A DNA stretch of 64,000 nucleotides from Solibacillus sp. FSL H8-0538 (GCF_038003525.1 NZ_JBBOPI010000001.1:487001-551000); one strand, 5' to 3'; numbered from the stretch's first letter, positions 54,238-63,413 are shown. The notes: generated by a model from the sequence alone, not told the origin. Program-made: numbers and translations.

Positions 54238-54750
54238 ATGGCAAACGAAGAAAAACCAAAACAAAAAATGGGATTTACTATTATAAAAAATGATCCGACA
54301 GACGGACATAAAGGCTATGGGATTGGCTCGCTATCACTTGAAAATGTGTCACCCGTCATTTTAGATGTGGAAGAGAAAACGGCGATTGTTGATGTTGGGG
54401 CGATGCATGCACGCAGCGATGTGGAGCGCGGCATTAAGTTCACAACAGACCGTGCTGATTCAGAAGGTGGGAAAAATTACTGGCTCATTTGGGTAACCAT
54501 TGATCACAAGGAAGACGGGGCGTATTTTGCAGGCGTATCTGCATGTGAGATGGTCGTAAACCGTGAAAAACGTCGCGGCTATAAAATTTTAGCGGACCAT
54601 GTGAATAAAATGGATAAGTCGATGAAGCGTCATATTTTAGTCGATCATATGGACGAAGCATCGAAAAAAGTGCTTGCTAATTTCCTACAAACGCATAATA
54701 ACGACATGTGGTTGCGCAGTGATGAGAAATTACGACAAGATTTAGTATAA
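54238..54750 (+). CDS. ywhD: YwhD family protein
   Basis: A 170-residue cytoplasmic protein of the YwhD family: KMGFTIIKNDPTDGHKGYG, IVDVGAMHARSDVERGIKFT and KNYWLIWVTIDHKEDGAYFA. The function is unknown. Its place between the tautomerase and the PBP gene is as in B. subtilis. It begins at 54238 after TTGGAGGTAT. Confidence 0.88.
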   Translation: MANEEKPKQKMGFTIIKNDPTDGHKGYGIGSLSLENVSPVILDVEEKTAIVDVGAMHARSDVERGIKFTTDRADSEGGKNYWLIWVTIDHKEDGAYFAGVSACEMVVNREKRRGYKILADHVNKMDKSMKRHILVDHMDEASKKVLANFLQTHNNDMWLRSDEKLRQDLV

Positions 54751-54852
54751 TTTAAAAGTAAAGAAATTCTTACACAGTCAACAAATTTTGTTAAATAAAC
54801 CTAAAAATACGTGAACAAACTGTGACATTTCTTCTAAGCAACTAATAGGTAG

Positions 54853-54881
54853 TTGAAAGTGCTTACGAAAAAAAGTACACT
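54853..54881 (+). promoter_or_regulatory. Promoter of the candidate small RNA, with cre-like overlap
   Basis: TTGAAA, exactly 17 bp, TACACT. TGAAAGTGCTTACG at 54854-54867 is one base from the cre-like site seen at gntP and overlaps the -35 box, so carbon control is possible. Confidence 0.55.
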
Positions 54882-54887
54882 TGAACT

Positions 54888-55038
54888 ACAGCTTGCATGT
54901 AGTAAGCTAGGACACATGGGAAACGACAGTGATGAGAGCTATGCGGCATTTGACCCTTCCCAAGCCGAATGCCCCATGATTCTCATCCTTCGCGTACCAT
55001 AATAGAAAAGCTCTTTCGTCTTACGGACTTGTGCCGGA
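54888..55038 (+). ncRNA. Candidate trans-acting small RNA (about 150 nt), unassigned
   Basis: A gap of about 415 bp between ywhD and the convergent pbpG contains, in order: a promoter; a short hairpin AGCTT/AAGCT (54891-54909); a long hairpin ATGAGA...GGCATT (54932-54950) paired with AATGCC...TCTCAT (54968-54986); and a terminator AAGCTCTTTCGTC / GACGAAAGAGCTTTTTT (about 55006-55038). The long hairpin's loop presents CCCTTCCC (54954-54961). A C-rich accessible loop is typical of Gram-positive sRNAs that block ribosome binding sites. CATGGG (54915) could pair alternatively with CCCATG (54973). A 28-codon ORF (54916-55002) overlaps but lacks a ribosome site. I do not match it to any known RNA family. 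Confidence 0.55.
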
Positions 55039-55057
55039 GACGAAAGAGCTTTTTTAA

Positions 55058-55137
55058 TAGATAAGAAAGTATAACTTTCTTATCTACATAAGTAAGGACA
55101 GCATCTCGCCCTAAATATGTTGAGATACGTCTTACTA
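55058..55137. repeat. Dispersed repeat A8
   Basis: A full copy with an almost perfect hairpin 1 (GATAAGAAAGTATAAC/TTTCTTATC) and a decayed hairpin 2 (CATCTCGCCCTAAATATGTT). It sits directly behind the T-run of the candidate sRNA terminator. Confidence 0.82.
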
Positions 55138-55166
55138 GGTTTCAGTTCGAAAGCGATGTAGACAAC

Positions 55167-57227
55167 TTAATATCCCCAATATTCCCGGATCGCTTCATAT
55201 GGAAGCATTTCTAAAATATTATCCCACATATTATCATTAAACAAATTAAACGTTGAACAATTTTCAGTCGGAACATCCTCAGTTTTAACATAAATAATGC
55301 GCTGGTTTGGGCATGCATCTGTTGCTAGCTTTCCAGTGTCAATATCGATCTTTACCGGCTGTACACCATTTGGAATCGTAAACCCTTCATTTGCTTTACC
55401 CTTGTTTACTGTTTCCATAAAATCAATCCACACTTGTTTCGAGGCTGCCATATCTGCTTGCACAGAAAGCGTTTTACCTTGGTCATAGCCATTCCAAACA
55501 CCGGCTGTCAGGCTAGGCGTAAAGCCAATCATCCACTGGTCACTGTTCGTTGTACCCGATTTTGCTGCATACGTATGTGTCATTCGAGAGCGGAGGGATA
55601 CACCTGTTGCCGGTGAGTAGTCGCTAAACACTGGATCAAAAATGCCTGTCATCATTTCTGTTAAAAGAAATGCATCTTCCTCTGACAGAACTGCAGGCTG
55701 TTCCTCCTCCTTATATTCATAAACGACATTCCCTTTCGCGTCGGAAATAGATAAAATTGTCGTCGCATGACGCTGTTCTCCACCTGAAGCAATTGAGTTG
55801 TAAGCATTTGTTAAGTCGAAAAGTGATGTTTCAATCGTTCCAAGTGCTATGGAAGGATTGTCCTCATCGGAATAGGCTAAATCAAAGCGCTTGAGCATAC
55901 CACGGAAATTTTTATAGCCAACTTGCTCTAATGTTTTGACTGCATAAATATTGTCAGAAATTGCTAGCGCTTGAGCGAGTGATATTTCGTGGTCCGCAAA
56001 CTTATTATTAACGTTTTTCGGCGAATAAGTTGCGCGTCCGCTATCATACGTAAAGGTTGTTTGTCCCGCATCTAAAAATGTGAGCGGTGTAAAGCCGTTC
56101 TCCAGTGCCGTCGCATATAAAATAGGTTTAATCGCAGAACCAGGCTGGCGTTCTGCAAGGGTGACGCGGTTGAACGAACTCTGGCTATAATCACGTCCGC
56201 CAACGAGTGCGGTCACAAAGCCTGTATTAACGTCCATACTAATAAAGCCAACTTGTAGCTCGTTATCGGGCATATTATTTTTTACTGCGTCTTCAGCTGC
56301 CTTTTGATGTGCTTGATTTAACGTTGTTTGAATTGTCCAGCCACCTTCACTAATAGCTAGATTTTTTTCTTCTAAAATGTCACTTGCTTCTGTCCAAACG
56401 ACATCTAAAAAATATGGGGCAATTGATTCTGTCGCCATCCACTCATCATTTTTTAGCGTAATGGCTTCAGCAACGGCACGTTCTTTTTCTTCTGCTGTGA
56501 TAACTTGTTGCTCATTCATTAAACGTAAAATTAGTTTCTGGCGATTAGAAGCCTTCTCAAAATTTGCAATGGGTGAGTAGATGCTCGGTCCTTTCGGTAC
56601 ACCGGCCAGCATAGCAGCTTCAGCTAAAGTAAGGTCACTTGAAGATTTACTGAAATAGTAGCGGCTCGCAGCTTCCACACCATACATGCCATGGCCGTAG
56701 TATACAGTATTTAAATAGCCCTCTAAAATCTCATCCTTTGAATAGAAAAGTTCCAAACGATACGCATATAGTGCTTCGTTTATTTTACGATTCCACGATT
56801 TTTCATGCGTTAAATATAGATTGCGTGCATATTGCTGTGATAATGTACTGGCACCCTGTACTTTACTACCCGCCTTAATATCTGCGAGGACAGCGCCAGC
56901 AATTCGTGAATAATCGAAGCCACTATGCTCATAAAAATCCTTATCCTCAACGGCGATCGTTGCCTTTACTAAATATGGAGAAATCGTATCTAGTTCCGCC
57001 CAATATCTTCGCTCAGATGTAAAGTGATCGCCAATTTGGTTATCTTGGCTATCAAGGAAGATGGACGCTTTTGGTACGGTAAGCGTAGGTGCACCAGCGA
57101 CCTGTGCATATATACGTAATGAAAGAAGGGTGACAGCCGCTGCACAAACTACACCAATGCATAGAAGCATCATTTTTCTGCTCCATTGTTGTCGTCTTTT
57201 TTTACGGATATATTGCTGTCTGTTCAT
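55167..57227 (-). CDS. pbpG: Class A penicillin-binding protein, PBP2D (PbpG) type
   Basis: A 686-residue bifunctional peptidoglycan synthase. A basic N-terminus and one TM helix (residues 18-40) are followed by the glycosyltransferase domain, with EDKDFYEHSGFDYSRIAGA near residue 92 and GASTLSQQYARNLYL near 125. The transpeptidase domain has SAIK in RQPGSAIKPILY, SDN, and KSGTT near 550. In B. subtilis pbpG acts in spore peptidoglycan synthesis and sits in the same ywh region. The ATG follows GGGGTGAA. Confidence 0.92.
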   Translation of the reverse strand: MNRQQYIRKKRRQQWSRKMMLLCIGVVCAAAVTLLSLRIYAQVAGAPTLTVPKASIFLDSQDNQIGDHFTSERRYWAELDTISPYLVKATIAVEDKDFYEHSGFDYSRIAGAVLADIKAGSKVQGASTLSQQYARNLYLTHEKSWNRKINEALYAYRLELFYSKDEILEGYLNTVYYGHGMYGVEAASRYYFSKSSSDLTLAEAAMLAGVPKGPSIYSPIANFEKASNRQKLILRLMNEQQVITAEEKERAVAEAITLKNDEWMATESIAPYFLDVVWTEASDILEEKNLAISEGGWTIQTTLNQAHQKAAEDAVKNNMPDNELQVGFISMDVNTGFVTALVGGRDYSQSSFNRVTLAERQPGSAIKPILYATALENGFTPLTFLDAGQTTFTYDSGRATYSPKNVNNKFADHEISLAQALAISDNIYAVKTLEQVGYKNFRGMLKRFDLAYSDEDNPSIALGTIETSLFDLTNAYNSIASGGEQRHATTILSISDAKGNVVYEYKEEEQPAVLSEEDAFLLTEMMTGIFDPVFSDYSPATGVSLRSRMTHTYAAKSGTTNSDQWMIGFTPSLTAGVWNGYDQGKTLSVQADMAASKQVWIDFMETVNKGKANEGFTIPNGVQPVKIDIDTGKLATDACPNQRIIYVKTEDVPTENCSTFNLFNDNMWDNILEMLPYEAIREYWGY

Positions 57228-57470
57228 TTCGTTTCACCCCGGTTTCTACAATTGTGCTTAGTATGTGTTGAATGTTTTTTTTTTAATACTAAAAATCTAA
57301 TAAAACTATTGAACTTTCATGGAAAACATCTATACTTTTTGGTACTGCCTTAAACTATACGAAAATAGTGAAATAAAGTTTCAATTTAGTAACCTTAGTG
57401 TGGGCAAGTATTCTCTTAAATATGCATCTCTTTACAATAGAAAAAAATATGAAAGTGATAGGTGAACAAA

Positions 57471-58343
57471 ATGAGATTTGATGAGAGCTATTCAGGTAAC
57501 GTCTTTATTAAAAGTCATCCAAACTACGAAGAATCGTCAGCTGTGCTATACGGTATGCCAATGGACTGGACAGTGAGCTACCGTCCAGGTTCACGCTTTG
57601 GTCCAACCCGCATTCGTGAAGTATCAATTGGGTTAGAGGAATATAGCCCGTATTTAGATCGCGAATTAGAAGAAGTACAATATTTTGATGCTGGTGATAT
57701 TCCGCTGCCATTTGGTAATCCGGAAAAATCACTTGCTGAAATCGGAACATTTGTCAAAAAAGTGTTAGCTGATGGCAAAGTTCCAATCGGCATGGGCGGG
57801 GAGCATTTAGTTTCTTTGCCCGTGATGAAGGTCGTTTATGAAAAATATAATGATCTAGCGATTATCCATTTTGATGCGCATACAGACTTGCGTACAGATT
57901 ACGAAGGCGAGCCATACTCACATGCAACGCCAATTCGTAAAATTGCTGATCATATCGGACCAAAAAATGTCTATTCGTTCGGAATTCGTTCTGGTTTAAA
58001 GGAAGAGTTTGAGTGGGCAAAAGAAAATGGAATGCATATTTCTAAATTTGAAGTGCTAGAGCCGCTAAAGGAAGTATTACCAACACTTGCAGGACGTAAT
58101 GTGTATGTAACAATTGATATTGATGTACTGGATCCAGCGCACGCACCAGGTACAGGCACAGTAGACTGCGGCGGTATTACATCTAAAGAATTACTAGCAT
58201 CTATTCATGCAATCGCAGGCAGTGATGTGAACGTTGTAGGCTTTGACTTAGTCGAAGTCGCACCAATTTACGATACATCCGAAATGACTGCGAATACAGC
58301 AGCAAAACTAATCCGAGAAATGATTCTTGGTTGGGTGAAATAA
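57471..58343 (+). CDS. speB: Agmatinase
   Basis: A 290-residue ureohydrolase that splits agmatine to putrescine and urea. Mn-binding motifs are GMGGEHLVSLP near residue 107, IIHFDAHTDLRTDYEG near 132, and VTIDIDVLDPAHAPGTGT near 210. The start MRFDESYSG at 57471 follows AGGTGA; a GTG at 57462 is upstream in frame. In B. subtilis speE (spermidine synthase) lies just before speB; here it is absent, with pbpG adjacent instead. Confidence 0.93.
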   Translation: MRFDESYSGNVFIKSHPNYEESSAVLYGMPMDWTVSYRPGSRFGPTRIREVSIGLEEYSPYLDRELEEVQYFDAGDIPLPFGNPEKSLAEIGTFVKKVLADGKVPIGMGGEHLVSLPVMKVVYEKYNDLAIIHFDAHTDLRTDYEGEPYSHATPIRKIADHIGPKNVYSFGIRSGLKEEFEWAKENGMHISKFEVLEPLKEVLPTLAGRNVYVTIDIDVLDPAHAPGTGTVDCGGITSKELLASIHAIAGSDVNVVGFDLVEVAPIYDTSEMTANTAAKLIREMILGWVK

Positions 58344-58356
58344 GCGTCATGCTATA

Positions 58357-58394
58357 AAAAAAGCGATGTTGGGCTACCCAACATCGCTTTTTTA
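58357..58394 (+). terminator. Terminator of speB
   Basis: AAAAGCGATGTTGGG pairs with CCCAACATCGCTTTTTT around CTA. Confidence 0.92.
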
Positions 58395-58446
58395 ACGACA
58401 TAATAAAGAACACACCTCGCCCTTTAAATAGATGGCCAATAAATTA

Positions 58447-58572
58447 AGGGTCTTTACCAAAACATGTACTTTACTTTAAAAGAAAGTGTACAAATTTATA
58501 AGCACATGGAACGGAAAGCGTCCGCCTGGAGTGGAATGTGCTGTCGAGTACAGATTTTAATTTAGAGCTTAA
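58447..58572. repeat. Dispersed repeat C, copy 1, interrupted
   Basis: GGGTCTTTACCAAAACATGT, CTTTACTTTAAAAGAAAGTGT then, after about 40 bp of foreign GC-rich sequence (GGAAAGCGTCCGCCTGGAGT), GAGTACAGATTTTAATTTAG. Copy 2 at 60871-60948 has these parts contiguous, so the GC-rich piece is an insertion. A weak piece of repeat A (AAAGAACACACCTCGCCCTTT) lies just before, at 58405-58425. Confidence 0.7.
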
Positions 58573-58693
58573 ATTTTCACAGCATACAATAAAGTAATAA
58601 GCACGATAGAAGTTGACTTGTACCTTGATTAAATAGCGCTAGTTATCCTATAATAAGAAGGTTATAGAATTACATGCAAGGGAGCTGACCGTA

Positions 58694-59137
58694 GTGATGA
58701 ACGAGGCAGGAACTGAAGTCAAAATTAAACTAGTTTCCTCAATCATTCCGACAGAGGGAGAGCTTGAAACATACGAAATGTGGCTACAAGGTACCTTTGT
58801 TGAAAAGACCGGTAAACCATACTTACGATATGAAGAAGTACAAGAAGATAAAACAATTCGTACAACGGTAAAATTAACAAATGATCAAGCATTGATTATG
58901 CGTAGCGGTGGTGTTAATATGCGTTTACCACTCAATACGACACAGCGTGAACAAGGGTCTTATGAAAGTCCGTATGGCTCATTACCAATTGAGACAAAAA
59001 CGCATCAACTTGCTGTAGAGCTTGAACAAGGTAGCAATGTATCAGGGCGTTTTATAACGCAATATGATCTTATTATAGGCGGCACATCCGTCGGCAATTA
59101 TACTTTAGAAATACACTATTCGGAGGTACAATCATGA
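58694..59137 (+). CDS. ywiB: DUF1934 family protein YwiB
   Basis: A 147-residue beta-barrel, lipocalin-like protein of the DUF1934 family ([41 protein letters not shown]). It lies directly before argS with a 4-bp overlap, as in B. subtilis. Function unknown. GTG 58694 is 9 bp after AAGGGAG; ATG 58697 is the alternative. Confidence 0.85.
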   Translation: MMNEAGTEVKIKLVSSIIPTEGELETYEMWLQGTFVEKTGKPYLRYEEVQEDKTIRTTVKLTNDQALIMRSGGVNMRLPLNTTQREQGSYESPYGSLPIETKTHQLAVELEQGSNVSGRFITQYDLIIGGTSVGNYTLEIHYSEVQS

Positions 59138-60801
59138 ACGCTGTAGAACAATTACAACAATCGATTAAAGTAGCACTGCTAGTGGCAATCGAAAAAGCAG
59201 GCTTAGTAGAAGCAGGCACAGAATTAACTATCCACCTAGAAACACCAAAAGACAAAGTAAACGGTGACTTCGCAACAAATATCGCGATGCAATTAACAAA
59301 ATTAGCGAAAAAGCCACCACGTGCAATTGCTGAAGCCATTTTAGAAGCAATCGAAACAGAGGGAACAGATATCGAAAAAATCGACATCGCAGGACCTGGT
59401 TTTATGAATATTACTGTACGTAAAGACTTCCTTGCAGGTGTTGTGAAAGCAGCTGTTGAGCAAGGTGAAAACTACGGTCGTTCAATCGCAGGTAATGGTG
59501 AGAAAGTACAGGTTGAGTTCGTATCAGCGAACCCAACAGGCGATCTTCACTTAGGTCATGCGCGCGGAGCTTCAGTAGGTGACTCATTATGTAACGTACT
59601 TGATTTTGCAGGTTACAACGTTTCTCGTGAATACTACATTAACGATGCGGGTAACCAAATTAATAACTTAGCTTACTCACTTGAAGCACGTTATAATCAA
59701 GCTTTAGGATTGGACGCTACGATGCCAGAAGACGGCTACCATGGACAAGATATTATTGATATTGCCGGTAAATTAGCTGAACAATTTGGTGCATCAATCT
59801 TAGAGAAATCAGACGAAGAGCGTTTTGCATTCTTCCGTGAACACGGCTTGAAATTAGAGCTTGGCAAGTTACAAAAAGACTTAAAAGATTTCCGTGTGGA
59901 TTTCGATGTATGGTATTCAGAAACTTCTTTATACAACAACGGTAAAATCGAAGTGGCATTAGATAAATTAAAAGCAAACGGCCATGTCTACGAAGAAGAA
60001 GGGGCGACTTGGTTCCGTTCGACTACTTTTGGGGATGATAAAGACCGCGTATTAATTAAAAATGACGGTTCATTCACATACCTTACACCTGATATCGCGT
60101 ACCACGAAGATAAAATCGTGCGCGGCTTTGGAAAATTAATTAATATTTGGGGCGCTGACCACCACGGCTATATCCCTCGTATGAAAGCTGCAATTGAGGC
60201 GCTTGGTTACGATCGTGATACGCTTGAAGTAGAAGTAATCCAAATGGTCCAGCTATACAAAAACGGTGAGAAATTCAAAATGTCTAAACGTACTGGTAAC
60301 GCGGTAACAATGCGTGAACTAGTAGAAATGGTTGGCCTTGATGCAGTACGTTACTTCTTTGTTAAAACGGCAGGCGACTCTCACATGGACTTCGATCTTG
60401 ATTTAGCTGTGTCTCAATCAAACGAAAATCCAGTGTACTATGCACAATACGCACATGCACGTATTTCATCAATTTTACGTGCAGCAACAGAGCAAGGCTT
60501 CAACGCTTCACTTGAAAACTTAGGCCTGTTAACTGCGGAAAAAGAAGAAGATGTCCTGAAAAAAGTAGGCGCATTCCCACAAATCGTGGCAGATGCAGCG
60601 AAGCACCGCACACCGCATCGTATCGCCAACTACATTCAAGACTTAGCAGCTGCATTCCACAGCTTCTATAACGCTGAAAAAGTAATCAATGCAGATAATA
60701 AAGAACTAACAGAAGCACGTATTGCATTAATTACAGCAGTTCGCACAACAATCGCCAATGCAATGCGTTTAATTGGCGTATCAGCACCAGAAAAAATGTA
60801 A
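59134..60801 (+). CDS. argS: Arginyl-tRNA synthetase
   Basis: A 555-residue class I synthetase. The HIGH-type motif reads LHLGHARGA in [16 protein letters not shown] near residue 130, and the KMSKR-type motif is [10 protein letters not shown] near 385. An N-terminal Add-1 domain and a C-terminal DALR anticodon domain ([14 protein letters not shown]) are present. It charges tRNA(Arg). It is translationally coupled to ywiB and followed by a terminator. Confidence 0.97.
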   Translation: MNAVEQLQQSIKVALLVAIEKAGLVEAGTELTIHLETPKDKVNGDFATNIAMQLTKLAKKPPRAIAEAILEAIETEGTDIEKIDIAGPGFMNITVRKDFLAGVVKAAVEQGENYGRSIAGNGEKVQVEFVSANPTGDLHLGHARGASVGDSLCNVLDFAGYNVSREYYINDAGNQINNLAYSLEARYNQALGLDATMPEDGYHGQDIIDIAGKLAEQFGASILEKSDEERFAFFREHGLKLELGKLQKDLKDFRVDFDVWYSETSLYNNGKIEVALDKLKANGHVYEEEGATWFRSTTFGDDKDRVLIKNDGSFTYLTPDIAYHEDKIVRGFGKLINIWGADHHGYIPRMKAAIEALGYDRDTLEVEVIQMVQLYKNGEKFKMSKRTGNAVTMRELVEMVGLDAVRYFFVKTAGDSHMDFDLDLAVSQSNENPVYYAQYAHARISSILRAATEQGFNASLENLGLLTAEKEEDVLKKVGAFPQIVADAAKHRTPHRIANYIQDLAAAFHSFYNAEKVINADNKELTEARIALITAVRTTIANAMRLIGVSAPEKM

Positions 60802-60818
60802 TCAAATATTGATAAAGA

Positions 60819-60848
60819 AAAGCATCTCGAAATTCGAGGTGCTTTTTG
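60819..60848 (+). terminator. Terminator of ywiB-argS
   Basis: AAGCATCTCGA pairs with TCGAGGTGCTT, then TTTTT. Confidence 0.85.
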
Positions 60849-60870
60849 TTATTTTTAGACTCTGTTAAAA

Positions 60871-60948
60871 AGGGTCTTTACCAAAGCATGTGCTTTACTA
60901 TAAAAGAAAGTGTACTACTTTATAAGTACAGATTTTGGCGTAGAGCCA
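60871..60948. repeat. Dispersed repeat C, copy 2
   Basis: AGGGTCTTTACCAAAGCATG, TGCTTTACTATAAAAGAAAG, TGTACTACTTTATAAGTACA, GATTTTGGCGTAGAGCC. It aligns with copy 1 at about 85% identity by eye outside the insertion there. Confidence 0.75.
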
Positions 60949-60999
60949 TAAAAAATGGTTAATTTTTTTTGTTGGAAAATGTGAATTGACGAATTCTAG

Positions 61000-61054
61000 A
61001 TACAACTTATTCGTAAATAAGTGCCAATGACGCTTAATTTCTAATAAGTTGTAT
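61000..61054. other. 12-bp perfect inverted repeat upstream of the acyl-CoA dehydrogenase-like gene
   Basis: ATACAACTTATT (61000-61011) and AATAAGTTGTAT (61043-61054) flank 31 bp. It lies about 230 bp before the promoter of the next operon. It could be a paired operator, a stem in an untranslated RNA, or ends of a decayed element. The rest of the 560-bp gap is AT-rich with no coding signal. Confidence 0.5.
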
Positions 61055-61279
61055 GTCAAACTCGCTAAATGGAACAACTCGCGATAAAAAAAATATACGC
61101 TCTAAAAAAGCCGCAATAATATTTTTTAGTTTGCAATAATGAAAGTTGTATTTACGTAACCACAAAAAACGGCCATAAAATTTTACATAGTCATAAAAAA
61201 ACTTTTATTGAAGAATGCTGTTAAAATAACGATGTAAGCGCAAACAAATTAAACCTATAAAAAAACTCGGAATAAACCA

Positions 61280-61308
61280 TTGACTTTGTAATTTTCAGAA
61301 AGTAATAT
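61280..61308 (+). promoter_or_regulatory. Sigma-A promoter of the acyl-CoA dehydrogenase/ABC transporter operon
   Basis: TTGACT, exactly 17 bp, TAATAT. CGGAATAAACCA overlaps the upstream edge of the -35 box and could be a repressor site, possibly CymR-like, but the match is weak. Confidence 0.7.
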
Positions 61309-61363
61309 TAAATTCAACAGTTCAACAACGAAACTGAATTTACAAAAATAGGTGGCGTTAATT

Positions 61364-62542
61364 TTGAGTAAACAATTATTTATTCAAACCGAAGAACAAC
61401 AGCGATGGCTAGATAAATTAGCGACGTTAGAAGAGCGCTTCAAGTCGAGAGCCCAAGAAATCGATGAACAATCCATTTTTCCAACAGAAAATTATAAAGA
61501 ACTACGCGAAATCGGTTATACAAAAATTACTTTACCAAAGGAATTTGGCGGAGAAGGTTTCTCTGTATACGATGCGGTACTAGTTCATGAAACATTATCA
61601 AGCTATTGTGGTAGCACAGGCTTATCGGCTGCTTGGACGATTCAAAATGTCGGAGAGCTTTTTGAAAATCGTTACTGGCCAGAAGAGAAGTTAATTGAGT
61701 TTAGTGAAGCCGTGAAAAACGGCGCAACAATTAACCGTGCAGTAAGTGAATTTGCTATGGGAAGCCCAGTACGGGGTGGCCGCCCAGCAACTTCGGCAAA
61801 ACGTGAAGGTAGTAGCTGGGTCATTAACGGTCGTAAAAACTACACAACGGGTTCCCCAGAGCTTGATTTTTTCCTTGTATCAGCTTGGGTAGAGGATGAC
61901 GATCATTTAGGATTTTTCCTTGTACCAAAAACAGCACAGGGTGTGTCAATTGATGAAACATGGGATGTTGTCTCAATGCGCGGCACAGGCAGTCATGACT
62001 TAGTGTTAGAAAATGTTCGCGTACACGAATCAAATTTAGTTGAAATTCCGAGTTATACTACCGGTTTTAAATTAAATGGCTGGTTACTACTCATACCGGC
62101 AACATACTTAGGGATTGCACAAGCAGCACGCGATTATGCCGTGGATTTTGCCAATACACACTCTCCAAATAGCTTAAATGGCCCAATTGCACAGCTTCCA
62201 AATGTGCAGTCATTAATTGGTGAAATTGAGCTAGAGCTAATTAAAGCGCGCTTCACTCTTTATGGTGTAGCTAAGCTTTATAATGATCCAGCTAATAAAG
62301 ACAAAATTATTAATGAAGTTAACGCTGCAAAACACGTCGTAACAAACGCCGCCATTAAAGTTGTCGATAAAGCGATGCGTCTAGTTGGTGCGAAAAGTTT
62401 ACAACGAAGCAACCCATTACAACGTTATTACCGCGATGTTCGTGCAGGGCTACATAACCCGCCTATGGATGACATTACGATTAAAAAGTTAGCAGAGTCA
62501 GCAATCCAACAAAACTTAAAAGAGAAAGAGGTAATCGTATGA
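61364..62542 (+). CDS. Acyl-CoA dehydrogenase-fold flavoprotein (possible sulfur-scavenging monooxygenase)
   Basis: A 392-residue protein with the acyl-CoA dehydrogenase three-domain fold: TLPKEFGGEGFSVYDAVLVHE in the N-domain, WVINGRKNYTTGSPELDFFL and MRGTGSHDLVLENVRV in the middle. The catalytic Glu usual near residue 370 is not obvious. It is co-transcribed with an amino-acid-type ABC importer (4-bp overlap), as in operons where DszC/SfnB-like members desulfurise imported organosulfur compounds. That role is inference; an ordinary acyl-CoA dehydrogenase would sit with beta-oxidation genes. TTG 61364 follows AGGTGG at 8 bp; GTG 61352 overlaps the site. Confidence 0.75.
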   Translation: MSKQLFIQTEEQQRWLDKLATLEERFKSRAQEIDEQSIFPTENYKELREIGYTKITLPKEFGGEGFSVYDAVLVHETLSSYCGSTGLSAAWTIQNVGELFENRYWPEEKLIEFSEAVKNGATINRAVSEFAMGSPVRGGRPATSAKREGSSWVINGRKNYTTGSPELDFFLVSAWVEDDDHLGFFLVPKTAQGVSIDETWDVVSMRGTGSHDLVLENVRVHESNLVEIPSYTTGFKLNGWLLLIPATYLGIAQAARDYAVDFANTHSPNSLNGPIAQLPNVQSLIGEIELELIKARFTLYGVAKLYNDPANKDKIINEVNAAKHVVTNAAIKVVDKAMRLVGAKSLQRSNPLQRYYRDVRAGLHNPPMDDITIKKLAESAIQQNLKEKEVIV

Positions 62543-63408
62543 AATTTAATAAATTTGTGAAATTAGCAGCAATTGGTTTTGCATCAATCTCCATTCTAGC
62601 AGCATGTGGAAATGACACGGATAAAAGCGCAGCATCTGCATCAGAAGAGGGCGCAAAAGTAACGAAAGTAAAAGTGGCTTATGACCAAGCAAGTAAACCA
62701 ATGACGTATATCGATGAAAACGGTAATGCTACAGGTTACGACGTAGAAGTGATGAAATTAGTGGATGAAGCTCTAGAAGATTACGAGTTTGAATATGTGG
62801 GTACGACAAGCGATGACTTATTAATCGGTGTTGAGCAAGGGAAGTATAATGTCGGTGTTAAAAATGCCTTTTGGACGGAAGAACGTACAGAAAAGTACAT
62901 TTTCCCTCAAGAATTCCTAGGCTTAAGTAGCGCAGGGTTAGTACTGAAAAAAGAAAATGCAAATATTAAAAACTTAAGTGATTTTGCATCAGCGGGCTAT
63001 ACGTTAGCGCCAATCGCGGCAAACAACGCACAGTACACAGTAATCGCCGAATACAATGAAGCAAATCCAGGTAACGAGGTTAAATTACAAGCGGGTGAAG
63101 ACTTCATAGTAGACGTTGTGCAATGGGTAAATGAAGGGCGCGTTGATGGCGGTGTTATTATTGAAGGTAGTTTCACAGGGCAAGTATTAACAGAAGGTGG
63201 CCCCTACTACAACTTAAAAGATGAAGTCGTTTATAACGAATTTGCGGTTATTAAAACATGGCCATTATTCAATAAAAAAGAACAACAATTTGCAGATGCT
63301 TATGATAAAGCAATTGCTGAAATTAAAGAAACTGATGCATTATCTAAGCTAAGTTTAGAATTTTACGGGAAAGACTTATTTGAAGTGCTAGAGTCAGTAA
63401 ACCGTTAA
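62539..63408 (+). CDS. Amino-acid ABC transporter substrate-binding lipoprotein
   Basis: A 289-residue SBP_bac_3-family lipoprotein. The signal peptide ends in the lipobox ILAACGN (Cys about residue 23). Mature motifs are VKVAYDQASKPMTYIDENG, ATGYDVEVMKLVDEAL, and GVEQGKYNVGVKNAFWTEER. It looks closer to the cystine/sulfur-amino-acid binders (YtmJ/YtmK, YxeM type) than to general amino-acid binders. It overlaps the preceding flavoprotein gene by ATGA. A terminator-like hairpin follows it. Confidence 0.87.
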   Translation: MKFNKFVKLAAIGFASISILAACGNDTDKSAASASEEGAKVTKVKVAYDQASKPMTYIDENGNATGYDVEVMKLVDEALEDYEFEYVGTTSDDLLIGVEQGKYNVGVKNAFWTEERTEKYIFPQEFLGLSSAGLVLKKENANIKNLSDFASAGYTLAPIAANNAQYTVIAEYNEANPGNEVKLQAGEDFIVDVVQWVNEGRVDGGVIIEGSFTGQVLTEGGPYYNLKDEVVYNEFAVIKTWPLFNKKEQQFADAYDKAIAEIKETDALSKLSLEFYGKDLFEVLESVNR

Positions 63409-63413
63409 CAAAG

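Noticed and set aside
54888-55038. Assignment of the candidate small RNA to SR1
   Set aside because: The cre-like promoter overlap recalls SR1, but no SR1P-like peptide is encoded; the only small ORF (28 codons) has a different sequence and no ribosome site.
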